Shown here: positions 53,894 to 64,000 of the stretch, in pieces
Layout: each line of letters starts with the position of its first letter
How positions within the stretch are numbered: position 1 is the first letter of the stretch
NCBI RefSeq assembly: GCF_020382885.2
Contig: NC_058513.1
Coordinates: 8,341,774-8,405,773 of the forward strand
Direction of reading: 5' to 3'
Length of the DNA stretch: 64,000 nucleotides
DNA from: Scatophagus argus
Lineage: Eukaryota; Chordata; Actinopteri; Scatophagidae
Position numbers and translations under genes: made by a program
The notes under the pieces: generated by a model
What the model was told of the DNA's origin: nothing
The model's database searches: none
The model's input: the letters and a program-made list of their open reading frames with translations, nothing else

Positions 53894-54288
53894 ATGCAAA
53901 GCAAACATGTAAGTGCAATTCAGAGACATGTTGTCCAGTAGAACTGCAAGTATCCAACCTGCACATTGTTAATGTTTCAAATGCAACACATGATAAACAA
54001 GGATGCCCCCAGTCGGAACAGGATTGGTGTGTGATACCTCTTACCTATCACTCTGGTGGTCTTTGTTCTGTGTTTGTGCCTCCCTCAACTCTATTTGCTG
54101 AATGTTAATGTGCTCATGTTTGACCAGACTCGTGCTGTAATCGTGTTGCCTGCTGTAATCTTCTACGTGCTGCACTCCCTCCCAGTTGAGTTTTGCCTTT
54201 TTGTTTTATCAGCATCATATTAGAAAACTGATTGGGTGTCTCATTCAGCCCGATAGGACCAAGTCTCTTTGTTGTCATTTTCATTACA

Positions 54289-54666
54289 TCACAGTGTATC
54301 AGTGTACAGTTCAGTAACTGCAGGCAAACCAAACTCATCCAACCATGTCTTTATGGGCTTTGCTTTGTGCACTGGTTCACAGCCATGCTGGAACAGTAAA
54401 GGGCCTTCAAACTGTTGCCACAAGGTTGGAAGCATAGCATCGTCCAAAATGTCTTGGTATGCTGAAACATTAAGATTTCCCTTCATTTGAAGTAAGGAGC
54501 TGAGCCCAAACCCTGAAAAACAGCCCCATGCCAATACTTTTGTCTTTATCATATCCATGGCCTGAACTAACCCTGTGCAAATTTCCATGTTTCCATTAGC
54601 TGAGGGGTGAACCCAGCGGTGATTACAAAGTTTACTGGCTCCCGTCACCATACAGCAGGGAAACAT
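54289..54666 (-). mobile_element. Tc1/mariner transposase fragment, inactive
   Basis: A minus-strand open frame of 125 codons contains [32 protein letters not shown] and [12 protein letters not shown], the middle of a teleost Tc1-like DDE transposase. The second catalytic Asp (family QHDxAPVH) is Gly here, the N-terminal DNA-binding part is missing and the LNPIEHLW end is not seen, so it is dead. It sits between the stranded exon and copy B, at the join of the duplicated units. No terminal repeats were identified. Confidence 0.85.
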
Positions 54667-54897
54667 GTGTGGGATATAAAAAAAACAAAAACATTTAAGA
54701 TATTTAAAATAAACACCACATTTAAAGCTTGATGTCCCTAATTTAAGTCAGAAAAAGAAAAAACTAAATTTTCACTTTTGCACCACCCACTCTCCTCTCT
54801 TAAATAAAGAAGAGTCATTTAATGTAATTACCATAGTCATGAAGTAAATACAGCTTTAAGCTACCTTAGATACATTTAATGTGGAAAATAGAAATAA

Positions 54898-54980
54898 GAA
54901 GAACAAATAGTATCGTCGACTTCCTCGGTTTTCTGCCGTCTCCAGCATTTCTTCCACCTCCTCCTTGAACACAGTAGCTG
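54898..54980 (+). promoter_or_regulatory. Probable partial 5' UTR exon of transporter copy B
   Basis: This matches copy A 43137-43221 and ends at the same AGCTG|gtgagc donor. Homology to copy A fades just left of about 54898, inside this exon, so the sequence 5' of the copy A exon was not carried along. Copy B must use another promoter or start within this remnant. Confidence 0.5.
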
Positions 54981-55363
54981 GTGAGCAGGTCAGTTTGGTT
55001 TATCAGAGACGTCTTGGTGTACACGGTCCCTACAACGATGCACGGTCAGATGATGACGCTGTAGTTCTTTAGATTGACTTCAGATATCGCGCAATGATAT
55101 TGGACCCATGTGGTCTAAGAGGGGATTATTTAAAACTTGGCGTAGAAAGTGGATTTATTTAGGATAATTGATAAGCTGGTGGGGAAAACTGACTGCTTTA
55201 ATGTACACTCGGTCTCATGCACCATTAAACTTGAATAGAGTAAAATAAAGTTGAATGAAGACGTTTCAATACAGTTTCAATAAAAACAGATTATGAAGGT
55301 AGGATATATGACAGGGATCAGTTTCAGCCATAGTAGTAAGTCTTTTTTATTCTTTCGTCTTAG

Positions 55364-58300
55364 ATGGAGAAGCAGCCTTTGCCAAGTGATGATGCCAAGA
55401 CAGGAACCATGGAGTCAGAGACTGATCAGCAGGGCTCATCTGAGCCAGCAGCTCGAGCAGGATGGAACAGTAAAATAGAGTATTTTTTGGCTCAGGTGGG
55501 ATTCAGCATCGGCCATGGAACCATCTGGAGGTTTCCATATTTGTGTCATCAAAATGGAGGGGGTGAGTACTTATTATTATTAGTATAACTATTATTATTA
55601 TTATTATTATCTTCATCGTGTTAGGTGGCTACCACAAGTTTGGGACCTGTGGGTCCCATGGGACCAAACACGAATGTTGTGGTTGCAGGATATTCAGTAT
55701 TTACTCAAAGGAAAGAGTTTGTAGTCAGCCGCACAGGACAAGCAGGTGATGAAAGAGAGACTTAACCAAACATGTAAAAATGCTTTCATTACCAAATGTT
55801 TAAGCCTATGCAGTACACTTCTTAACATTTTGCTTTATAGATGTATAAACTATCCGTAAATAAACTGAACAATGCTCCTCTTAAGTCTGTTGTTCAAACC
55901 CTCTGGTTTCTGTCTCTTGCCAGGGGACGTGATATAAACTCCAAGATTAACAAATACAAATACGGCCCATAACAATTTAATCGTTTTATCTGTGAATGCT
56001 ACTTGGTTATTTTTACTTTCAATGAGGCTTACTGTCAGTTTGTTTTATAATTGTGGTTTACAAAACCATTGAGGCGTGATATACAGATTTCTGAAGAACA
56101 CTGTCAGAATCAAAATTCTGTTTGCAATAGATTGAAGGAAGATAGCATGGCAGAAACATCTGCTTCTCCTCCAGAATATCACATCGTGCAGCTCATTGAC
56201 TGACTGACTGCTGGCCACCCTCTCTCCTCAGGAGCTTTTCTGTTACTGTTTGTGCTGTCGATGCTGGTTATGGGCATCCCCTTTTTATTTTTGGAGCTGG
56301 CAGCCGGTCAGGTCATCCGACAAGGCAGCATCGGAGTGTGGGAGTACATCTCCCCCAGGCTCTCGGGGATTGGATATTGTACCTGTGTGGTAAGAAGCTG
56401 ATTGACTTGTCTTGTAATAGCATTAAATTAATGCTTTAAGTGTAATTATTGCTATAAGTGTAAGGCAAGGGAATAATGGTGTGTTTAAACCAATTAATAA
56501 AAACATTTGAACAGTGAACTAAGATGTGTACTAGTTACACAGCCTGCATGTTATCCTATAAATCATCGTTTTTTTCATTAACTGCGTAACCATGTTCTGA
56601 ACTGTCCTCAGGTGTGTTTATTAATGAGTCTTTACCACAATGTAATCCTTGCATGGAGTCTTTTCTATCTGGGGAACTCGTTCCAGTACCCTTTGCCTTG
56701 GGAGCAGTGTCCAAAACAGGGGAACGTAACAGGTAAACACATAACATTAAGATTCAAAAGTGACTGCATTAGCTGTGCGTCATATGTAAGACTACGAACT
56801 GATTGTGATTTTTCTTTACACACCAGTACAAGAATGTGAAAAGAGCTCGCCCACATCATATTTCTGGTACCGCGAGGCTTTGGACATCACAGACTCGATT
56901 GATGAGACTGGCTCTTTCAACCCTTACATTGTCTGCTGTCTGCTGGCTGCCTGGACCATTGTGTGCTTGGGAATGTTCAAGGGTATCAAGAGTTCTGTCA
57001 AGGTGATATTCTTTGCTTTCTTTTAGCATCTGACAGATGTTTCAGTAGAGCTGTGATAGTAATAAAGTTGGCTTGGGTAGGTTTTTGGTTTTTCTCAGTT
57101 TGGTCCAGTGTACAAGCTTAAACCAGTTTAATTCCATACAAACCAATTGGACAAGTGGTGTTGTATGCAGTTCTGGTTCCCCTGCCCCATGCCTGTCAGA
57201 GCAGTGGAGGAAGTGCTCCCAGTATTTGTTCTTTAAAGTGTACTGAAGAAGTATCTCCTGCAGCATGACTAAATTGTATCAACAAGGAATAAAAGGTTTG
57301 GTTTGACAGGTTTGACTTAAAAAAAAAACAATAGCTAATGGTAGAGTTTATTAATTACTCGGTGTGTTATTTAGTTTTTGACACAAAGGGCCTGTGCGCA
57401 CAGGGAAAACCAAACAAGCAACTTTTGCTGCTATTTTGTTGATTTAAACATCCTTTCTCATGTTCTAGGTGATGTACTTCTCCTCCATCTTCCCCTACGT
57501 GGTGCTGTTCTGCTTTCTCGTCCGAGGACTCCTACTGGACGGGTCCTTAGAAGGAATCGCCTACATGTTCTACCCCAAGGTATGTGCACATGATGTGTCT
57601 TTTTGAGTGCAGAGGGGATGCAGACATGAGTATTTCCCTAACACACCTCTTGTTCCTTCTACATGTTTACAGCCAGAAATTTGGGGGGATGTGCAGGTGT
57701 GGCGGCAGGCAGCAACGCAGGTATTCTTTGCCTTAGGACTTGGCTTTGGGTCCATTATTGTCTACTCATCCTACAATCCCAAGAACAACAACTGCCACCG
57801 CGATGCCTTCATCGTCTCTGCTATTAATATCTTCACCTGTTCGCTGGCCTCCCTAGTGGTGTTTGCTGTGCTCGGCTTCCGTGCCAAAAAACGAGTCATG
57901 AAATGTGTAGTCGGGTATGTTTAATCAGATGATAAATGTTGAATTGTGCGTAAAAAGACCTGCAAAATATGTTGACTTCAAATGTAACACACACACACAC
58001 TGGTATACTTCCTCTATATCTTTATACACCGATCAACCACAACATTAACACCACTGACAGGTGAAGAGAGCAACATTAATTATCATGCTGACCAAATACC
58101 TCCCGCCAGGAGGCCCCATGCTCAATGCTCAGGACCCAAAGGAACCAACATTCCCACATTTCAATGCCAGTGACCACAAAATGCCCACAAAGGTCCCATC
58201 TCTCTTCCACTGACAGGTCAGCGTTGTTTAAGCAGCACAAGGGGAACCTACAAAATATCAAGCAGGTGGTTTTAATGTTGTAGCTGATCTGTGTATCTGT

Positions 58301-60148
58301 GTATTTATTTATGTGTAATACTGAACATGTTTTTAAACTTGATATCTTTTATGTTTGAAATCACATTTTATTTTGTCTTGTTCTTTTCTCAGTAATATGA
58401 AGACATTTTCAGATCAGTTTCACAGTGGTGTTGTGGACCAAAACCTGATTCCAGCCTTCAACTATTCTGATCCCAGTTCAGTGGCTTTAGAGGACTACAG
58501 TGCCTGGTTTAAACAGTATGGAAATTCTGTCCCTGGAAACTTAACAGAGTGTGACCTGGAAAAAGAGATGCAGAAGGCAAAGACTGTTAATTTGCTGTGG
58601 TGGATTTTTTTGTATTTAGTGTCTTGTACATAAAAACTAAAGCTGGCACTCTTGTTAATTTTCAGACTGTGGAAGGCCCAGGCCTGGCTTTTGTAGCCTT
58701 CACAGAGGCCATGACACTCCTGCCTGGCAGTCCCTTCTGGTCAGCGCTCTTCTTCCTCATGCTGCTCAACTTAGGACTCGGCAGCATGTTTGGCACTATG
58801 GAAGGCATCCTCGCTCCACTCACTGATCGCTTCAAAACCCTGGCCAACAACAAGACCAAACTCACAAGTAAACGCCTGTTCACTTGTTTCACTTCCGTGT
58901 AGCATGTCCTCCATATCACATTACTGACATGATTCAAGTTAGTTAGGGAGCTGGGCTTGTAAGAAGACGTGACATGTACCAGTACAGTAAAACACACTTC
59001 ACTTCTTTGGCACATCAAAAAAACAAACTAATTTCAGTGAACTAACTCAAATTATTTTTATTGCTCACACTGGTGGTATTGGAACAAAAAAAAGGTCAAG
59101 TTTTGAAATGAAGGACAATCCATCAGCTGATTTCATTGACATGTTCAAGCAGAGAGAGAACAAAAGTTGTAAATTGATCTGCAAAGGTTATTCAGAATGA
59201 AACACAAATTGTCCAGTGCCTCTATTTTAAAGTTGTTGTTTCATCCTAACGTGTCTGTTGTGTTTTTATATTGTTGCAGTCTTCAGCTGCATCATTGGCT
59301 TTTTAATTGGCCTTCTCTTCACCCAGCGTTGTGGGAACTACTTTGTGATGATGTTCGATGATTACTCCGCCACTCTGCCCCTCATCATTGTGGTGGTGTT
59401 TGAGACCTTCAGTGTGTCTTGGCTGTATGGAGCTGACAGGTGAACTCTTGAAATGGTCAAACCTATGCAGATGTCAACTCTTCTCTATCAGTGTTTGTCA
59501 CAACAAATATGTGGTTTCTGAAATTTTGTCACTCTTTGTTCCTGAAGATTCCTTGATGACATTGAGGGGATGCTGGGCTGGCGTCCCAGTGTGATTTACA
59601 AGTACCTGTGGAAATACATCTGCCTGCTTGCTATGCTTGGGCTGATGGGAGCCACCGGCATCCAAATGTTCATCAAACACCCAGCATATATGGCCTGGAA
59701 CCAAGAGAAGGTATGGAAAGATATATTAAAGTACACTTTTAACCTTGAAAAGAAAATAGCTATTGGAGATAATGGAGGACGTGGACAGGGTTTTGTTTGT
59801 GGAGTTTGAACTCTTGAAGGTAACAATTGATTTCAAATTTCTCTCACTTCATATTAAATATGTAATACTCGGTCGTTGACAGTTCCAGATTGTTCTTGCG
59901 TTCTTGGGCGATAAATTTGATTCTCTTTTGTTCAGGCTTCTGAGGAGCACCTGGACTACCCTGGCTGGGCTCTGGCCATTTTGGTTATACTGATCATATG
60001 TGTCATAATGCCTGTCCCAGTGGCCTTTATCCACAGAGTTCTGAAAGACAGAACAAACCAAACACCCAAAGATACAGAGATCGGTCAGTACAGCATTGTT
60101 AAGGCTGATGGCAAGTGTGAAACCCTTAAGTATACTTTGGCACGATAA
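55364..60148 (+). CDS. SLC6 family transporter, SLC6A16-like tandem copy B with altered ion and substrate sites
   Basis: Tandem paralogue of copy A. Exons: 55364-55562, 56232-56389, 56612-56732, 56827-57002, 57469-57579, 57673-57914, 58393-58576, 58666-58867, 59280-59439, 59548-59710, 59936-60148; 642 residues with no stop or frameshift. Against copy A, TM1 reads [13 protein letters not shown] (Leu51 to His, Asn53 to Thr), TM3 reads LYHNV (Tyr128 to His) and TM7 reads INIFTCSLA (Ser311 to Cys). These correspond to LeuT Leu25, Asn27 and Tyr108 and to GAT1 Ser331, which normally hold Na+, substrate and Cl-. TM8 keeps LGLGSMF. The donor after 58576 is GC instead of GT; if unused, the frame stops about 19 codons on. 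The C-terminus is shorter and different ([10 protein letters not shown]). It may be a non-transporting or re-tuned paralogue; pseudogenisation in progress is possible. Confidence 0.82.
55571..55610 (+). repeat. (TTA)n tract in copy B intron
   Basis: The counterpart of the copy A tract at 44142-44176, with a different length and interruption. Confidence 0.85.
58025..58295. mobile_element. MITE with 30-bp terminal inverted repeats, TA ends
   Basis: Inverted ends at 58025-58054 and 58266-58295 match at 26 of 30 positions and begin and end with ta, as expected for Tc1/mariner-type non-autonomous elements. The 271-bp body has no coding capacity. It lies in the copy B intron between exons 57673-57914 and 58393-58576 and is missing from the matching copy A intron, so it inserted after the duplication or was lost from A. 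Confidence 0.8.
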
Positions 60149-61856
60149 TTTTAACCTTATTCTATTAGCTGCAGCCTCAGTTGTGTCAATTGAACTTTGG
60201 AGTAAAAAAGAAATCAATCTAAGAACATATTTCAGAGCAGTATGTAGGCTCATTTTTCTATATTTTAAGTACAACAAGTACAAGTCCTTATTGTTTTAAT
60301 CAGTCTTTGTTGCAGGACGTTGGAATACAACAGCACAGTTAAATGACTTTGACGTGGCTTGCAGCCAGCAGGAAAAAAACTGAAATGAAGATGGAGAAGT
60401 GGAGCACAGGATCACCCCTCACACAATTCGCAACGGGCTCCATGGGATCTTTACCAAGGTGATGCCTTTATCCAAGAGAAGCGATTGGCCAGAAGGCAGT
60501 GCTTTTATACACATTTATCTGTTATCTCCAACATAACCTGCTACAGATTATCTCTGCATGGAGTGAATCACCGTCATGACCAATAAAACCTGTGGTTAAC
60601 ACTGAAGTTACCTCACTAACACCAAATCTTGCTTTGCAGTACAGGCCTTTGAGTCACTGTGCTGCTTCAGTTTGATATCCTGCATGTTTGCAGGTGTTCT
60701 GTGTAGCTACACAAGTCACTCTGCATGTATGTTAACCTTCTCTGTCCAAACCAACCTGAAACTCAACAGATGATACACAGTCTCATTTTACATTGTCTCA
60801 TGGTGATTATTTTAACATCAGTTTTCTTTTTATTGGTAAGAGATATGAAGTTGAACTGAATGTCAGTCCAGTGTTGAAGAGCAAAAGGCACAAGGACTTT
60901 CAGCAGCCTGCTTTCTGCTGGACCAGTTGTCAACATAATATAAAAAATAATTTAAACTTCTTTTAAACAACATATAAAAAACATTTAAACATATTTGTCA
61001 TGGTCATAAATATTCTAATAATGTAATATTATATTTTCAATAGACCTTTCTTTTGGCAGATTTACAGTAGTGTGCGTAGTCTGAAATTGTAACACTATTA
61101 TTAAATGTTTTCTTGAAATGCAGCTCAAGTTTACAGTTTAAACATTACTTTCATCATTTACATGTATAGAAAGTGGTTTTCCGGGTGTTTGTGTGTTTCC
61201 TTCCAAAAAAGGGATCTCTGAATCTGAGTAAATTCTGTTTTGCCAGTTCAGAGTAGTTGTACAAAAGAAATCCTTGATTAAAATTTTGCGCTGGTAAGTA
61301 CAAGTGAATCCTTTTTCTTCATTCCACCTTTTTTATTTTCATCATTTGAATGTCATTTATATTTTGTGACAAATCAGCTCAGACAACCACTCTCTCAGAC
61401 AGTGACATTTTCTTTACATTTTCCATTCAATCTGGAAAGCACACACAGTGCACGGTTTTCTAGTTTTTCTTGCAGGGCCCCTCTGATTGGTTGTTGGACT
61501 TCTTGGCAAATGGACTCAACTCTGGTTGAAATTTAAGCAGTACATTTATGCATCAGTAGGAAGCGCTGTTACACTCATGTCAGAGCCTCTCGGTAGGCTG
61601 CGTGACCTCTGCAAAAACATTTAAGCTCTTGTTTTGTCATGTTGATATTAAATGCCCCACAGCTTTCATTGTCTTCAAATCACTGCTGTCTCTCTGTTCA
61701 AACTGCAGTTTCAAGGTCAAGTTTTTAAAGGTTTGTAAAACATTGTAGAGAATGGAAGTTTGCTAAAAAAAATTCTGTCACACCAATTGATTTTTGTTTT
61801 CCTTTGTAAGGCTGCATCGTGTTTCTCAGCATAGCACTTTTGTAAGTCGTTTTCTA
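60149..61856. other. Copy B 3' UTR and spacer
   Basis: No gene is seen. AATAAA at 60582-60587 is the first plausible poly(A) signal. Blocks homologous to the copy A 3' region occur at about 60605-60770, 61090-61240 and 61570-61740. The position matching the copy A poly(A) signal is AGTAAA (61227-61232). Confidence 0.5.
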
Positions 61857-62026
61857 AATGAGTATGTCTGTGAGGAGGAGTTCAGGTGTTCCTGTGGTAA
61901 TACTGGGTGTCTGGGGAGTCCAGTCGTCTTGGATGCAGTCTCACTTCAGTCAGCAAGAGCAAGAGGCAGAGAAGACAGGACCAACACCCGACAAAGAGAA
62001 ACACAACAACCTCGCTTCGACCTCAG
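61857..62026 (+). other. Probable 5' UTR (or N-terminal coding) exon of the membrane-protein gene
   Basis: A donor (cctcag|gtaaac) ends at 62026. The frame from ATG 61858 is open to the donor and would splice in phase onto the 62381 exon, reading through to ATG 62401. That would place about 63 extra residues before the signal sequence. A hydrophobic signal peptide directly after ATG 62401 argues that this exon is untranslated or an alternative start. Confidence 0.35.
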
Positions 62027-62058
62027 GTAAACATGATTGATTGGTTTTAAATATTGCC

Positions 62059-62059
<1 letters not shown>

Positions 62060-62092
<33 letters not shown>
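62060..62092 (+). repeat. (TG)n microsatellite
   Basis: About 16 TG units in the intron before the signal-peptide exon. Confidence 0.93.
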
Positions 62093-62097
<5 letters not shown>

Positions 62098-62400
62098 TAT
62101 GGAGATTACTGTACAGTTTCAGAGGCCTCCTCTTAGAGCAGGACCAGGCTGGGTTTATTCCAAAGTTATTCCAAAGAACAACAAGCTGTAGTGTGGAAAA
62201 CAGCTGTGATATTGTTTGGTCTGTAGGTTTGCTATGTAACTTAAAGTGAGAGTTGAGATGACATAAATAGTCTTCTGAGACAGCATAGCTGCTGAACTTT
62301 CAAAATGAGAAAACCTCAGTAGAAAACCTTCATGCAGCAATAATATTTATGTTTGTTATATTTTATCTTTCCATTTGTAGGTGTACCAGTGGTGACCCAA

Positions 62401-62950
62401 ATGGCAGGCCTGGCAGCCCTGTGCCTGCTGCTGGTGTTTCCACTGAGCAGCTCCCAGAGCACCCTGCAGTCTGAGCAGGAGATCAGTGGCCATCAGGCCC
62501 CGGCAGGACCTCCTCTGCCTCCACCGCAGATACGAGATCTGCTCAGAAAAGAGGAAAACACTCATTTAAATGCAATGCAAACATGTAAGTGTAATTCAGA
62601 GACATTTCAGTAGAACTGCAAGTATCCAACCTGCACATTGTTAATGTCTCAAATGCAACATGTGATTAAATAACAAAGATGTCTTACACTGAGTTGGAGC
62701 TTAAAGGCATAAAATATGCAGAATATACTGGGTGTTGTTTGTAAACATATTCTGGAAAATGACCATTAACTCACAGAAATGTCCCAAACATAACAAAATA
62801 ATGACAGAATAAGAAAACACAGGAAGAGCGAAGATACAGACACAACCACACACTTCTAGTGGATCCTTAGTGATCGCTGAGATTGATTATTTTTGCATTT
62901 ATATTTAGGAAGTTCCTGCATATTATATCTTTAACTCATCTTAAACAGGA

Positions 62951-62987
<37 letters not shown>

Positions 62988-64000
62988 CAGAGAGAGAGAG
63001 AGAGAGACTCCTCTGACTCTGACAGTCTTTGTTATGCATTTGCTTCTGCACAGATGCTCGTTTAGACAAAGATAATGCCAAAGTGGGTCTGTTCATCGCT
63101 GCCTCCATTGGAACCTTTGTTCTGATGGCTGCAGTGTACTGTATCTACAACAAGTTCTACACCAAACAGCAGTACCTGCACACCCAACTTAACGACGACT
63201 TAGGTATGCGTTTTTATTACACTGTTAATGATTTAGAGCCTACAGTGACTGCAGAGACTCGACCAGAAACTTGAAGACAAGACTTTTGTATTTGTGGTTA
63301 GATGTAAAAATACTCACATATCGTCCTGCACAACAAAGTGGCAACAAAAAAAAAGCTGTCGAGTGAGGAAAAAAAACTGAAGTATCGAAACTTCTCTCAG
63401 AGTGACGAATGCGGCTAGAGACTGAAATAGAAACCGTCTCATCATAAGCAGACACAAAGAGAGAGAAAGAGACTTCAAACCAGAGAAAACTGCACTCATC
63501 AATGTCTTTTTCCTCACTTGTCTCTTGGGGATCATTTGTTGTCAAAAGCATTGCAGGCCAGCTGGGTTATCAAACATGAGCCTGTTATGTCATGTTTACT
63601 GACTTGCAGGAAGACGCCTAAGAAGCACTTCCTGCTTGCTTGGTCTGAGGCAATAATAAATGATTTTATCTGGTGCAGCTTTAAATACAGCAGTAAATAT
63701 CTATATACAGTCAATGTTAAATGTACTTACAGACACATGTCTGATCATAATGAAAAAATGCACTTCATTTTTTTTTACTGCCATGAAGTGGAACTTAATG
63801 CTGTCTTGTGTGCTAATTTTCAGGCAGTATCTACACATTTTAGGTTCATTCTGTGATATCTCTGTGTGCAGATTTGACCGCAGACCCCATGGACCCTCCC
63901 CCTGTGTTTTTCCACGCCTCTGTTGCCTCCAGTGCAGCAGATGTGCGGAAAGCTGGTTATGGCTCGCTCTCTGACACTCCGTCCATCATCTCAGTGCCAC
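62401..64000 (+). CDS. Unrecognised type I single-pass membrane protein, 3' end outside window
   Basis: I do not recognise the family. Exons are 62401-62584, 63054-63203 and 63872-64000 (cut by the window edge), phases consistent, about 154 residues visible. The chain begins with a clear signal peptide ([20 protein letters not shown]). A short Pro-containing ectodomain follows, then a single span ([20 protein letters not shown]) with a [19 protein letters not shown] juxtamembrane part. The cytosolic tail is rich in Ser/Pro and reads [26 protein letters not shown]. Orientation follows the signal peptide: N-terminus outside. Its first coding exon is also present as a broken duplicate at 53729-53893, so this is the intact parent. 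The start at 62401 was chosen for the signal peptide. Tail tyrosine (GYGSLSD) and serines may be phosphorylated; this is inference. Confidence 0.75.
62952..63007 (+). repeat. Compound (TG)n(AG)n microsatellite
   Basis: About 17 TG units followed by about 9 AG units lie 50 bp before the exon coding the membrane span (63054-63203). Confidence 0.93.

Noticed and set aside
55364-60148. Copy B as a plain pseudogene
   Set aside because: All eleven exons are in phase with no stop, and coding length is close to copy A. The site changes and GC donor are reported as findings instead.

Overview
The window is vertebrate nuclear DNA, almost certainly from a percomorph teleost. Genes are split into many short GT-AG exons, CA/TG microsatellites are frequent, and fish-type interspersed repeats are present: a ccatccatcc-headed retroelement, a Tc1 remnant and a TA-flanked MITE. 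There are no operons or CRISPR arrays. Exon limits were placed by hand from splice sites, phase arithmetic and remembered family sequences; no alignment was run.

Layout, left to right. katnip (+, 1325-12848) lacks only its first exon(s). cox6b1 (-, 14905-15869) converges on it. fam234a (-, 19177-23408) follows and is head-to-head with luc7l (+, 24806-30458). eps8l1 (-, 31986-39737) converges on luc7l. After a 4 kb gap come two tandem SLC6-family transporter genes (+, 43936-49295 and 55364-60148), here called slc6a16-like copies A and B. A frameshifted single-exon fragment (53729-53893) lies between them, and its intact parent, an unrecognised single-pass membrane protein gene (+, 62401 onward), runs off the right edge. 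The genes are not one pathway: cilium base (katnip), respiratory chain (cox6b1), membrane glycoprotein (fam234a), U1 snRNP splicing (luc7l), actin/Rho signalling (eps8l1) and solute transport (slc6a16-like). From memory, the human counterparts lie on 16p (KATNIP, FAM234A, LUC7L) and 19q13 (COX6B1, EPS8L1, SLC6A16), and LUC7L/FAM234A are also adjacent and divergent in human.

The most interesting part is the right third. A segment from the first exon of the transporter to just past the signal-peptide exon of its neighbour was duplicated in tandem (about 43137-54005 and 54898-62680). This left a stranded broken exon between two full-length transporter reading frames. Copy B (642 aa) has replaced several normally near-invariant SLC6 residues: the TM1 Asn of the Na1 site, the TM3 substrate Tyr and a TM7 Ser of the chloride site. 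One of its splice donors is GC, its homologue of A's poly(A) signal is mutated, and it lacks the first-exon upstream sequence of copy A. Copy A keeps those residues but has changed TM8. Identity between the copies is patchy, which suggests gene conversion.
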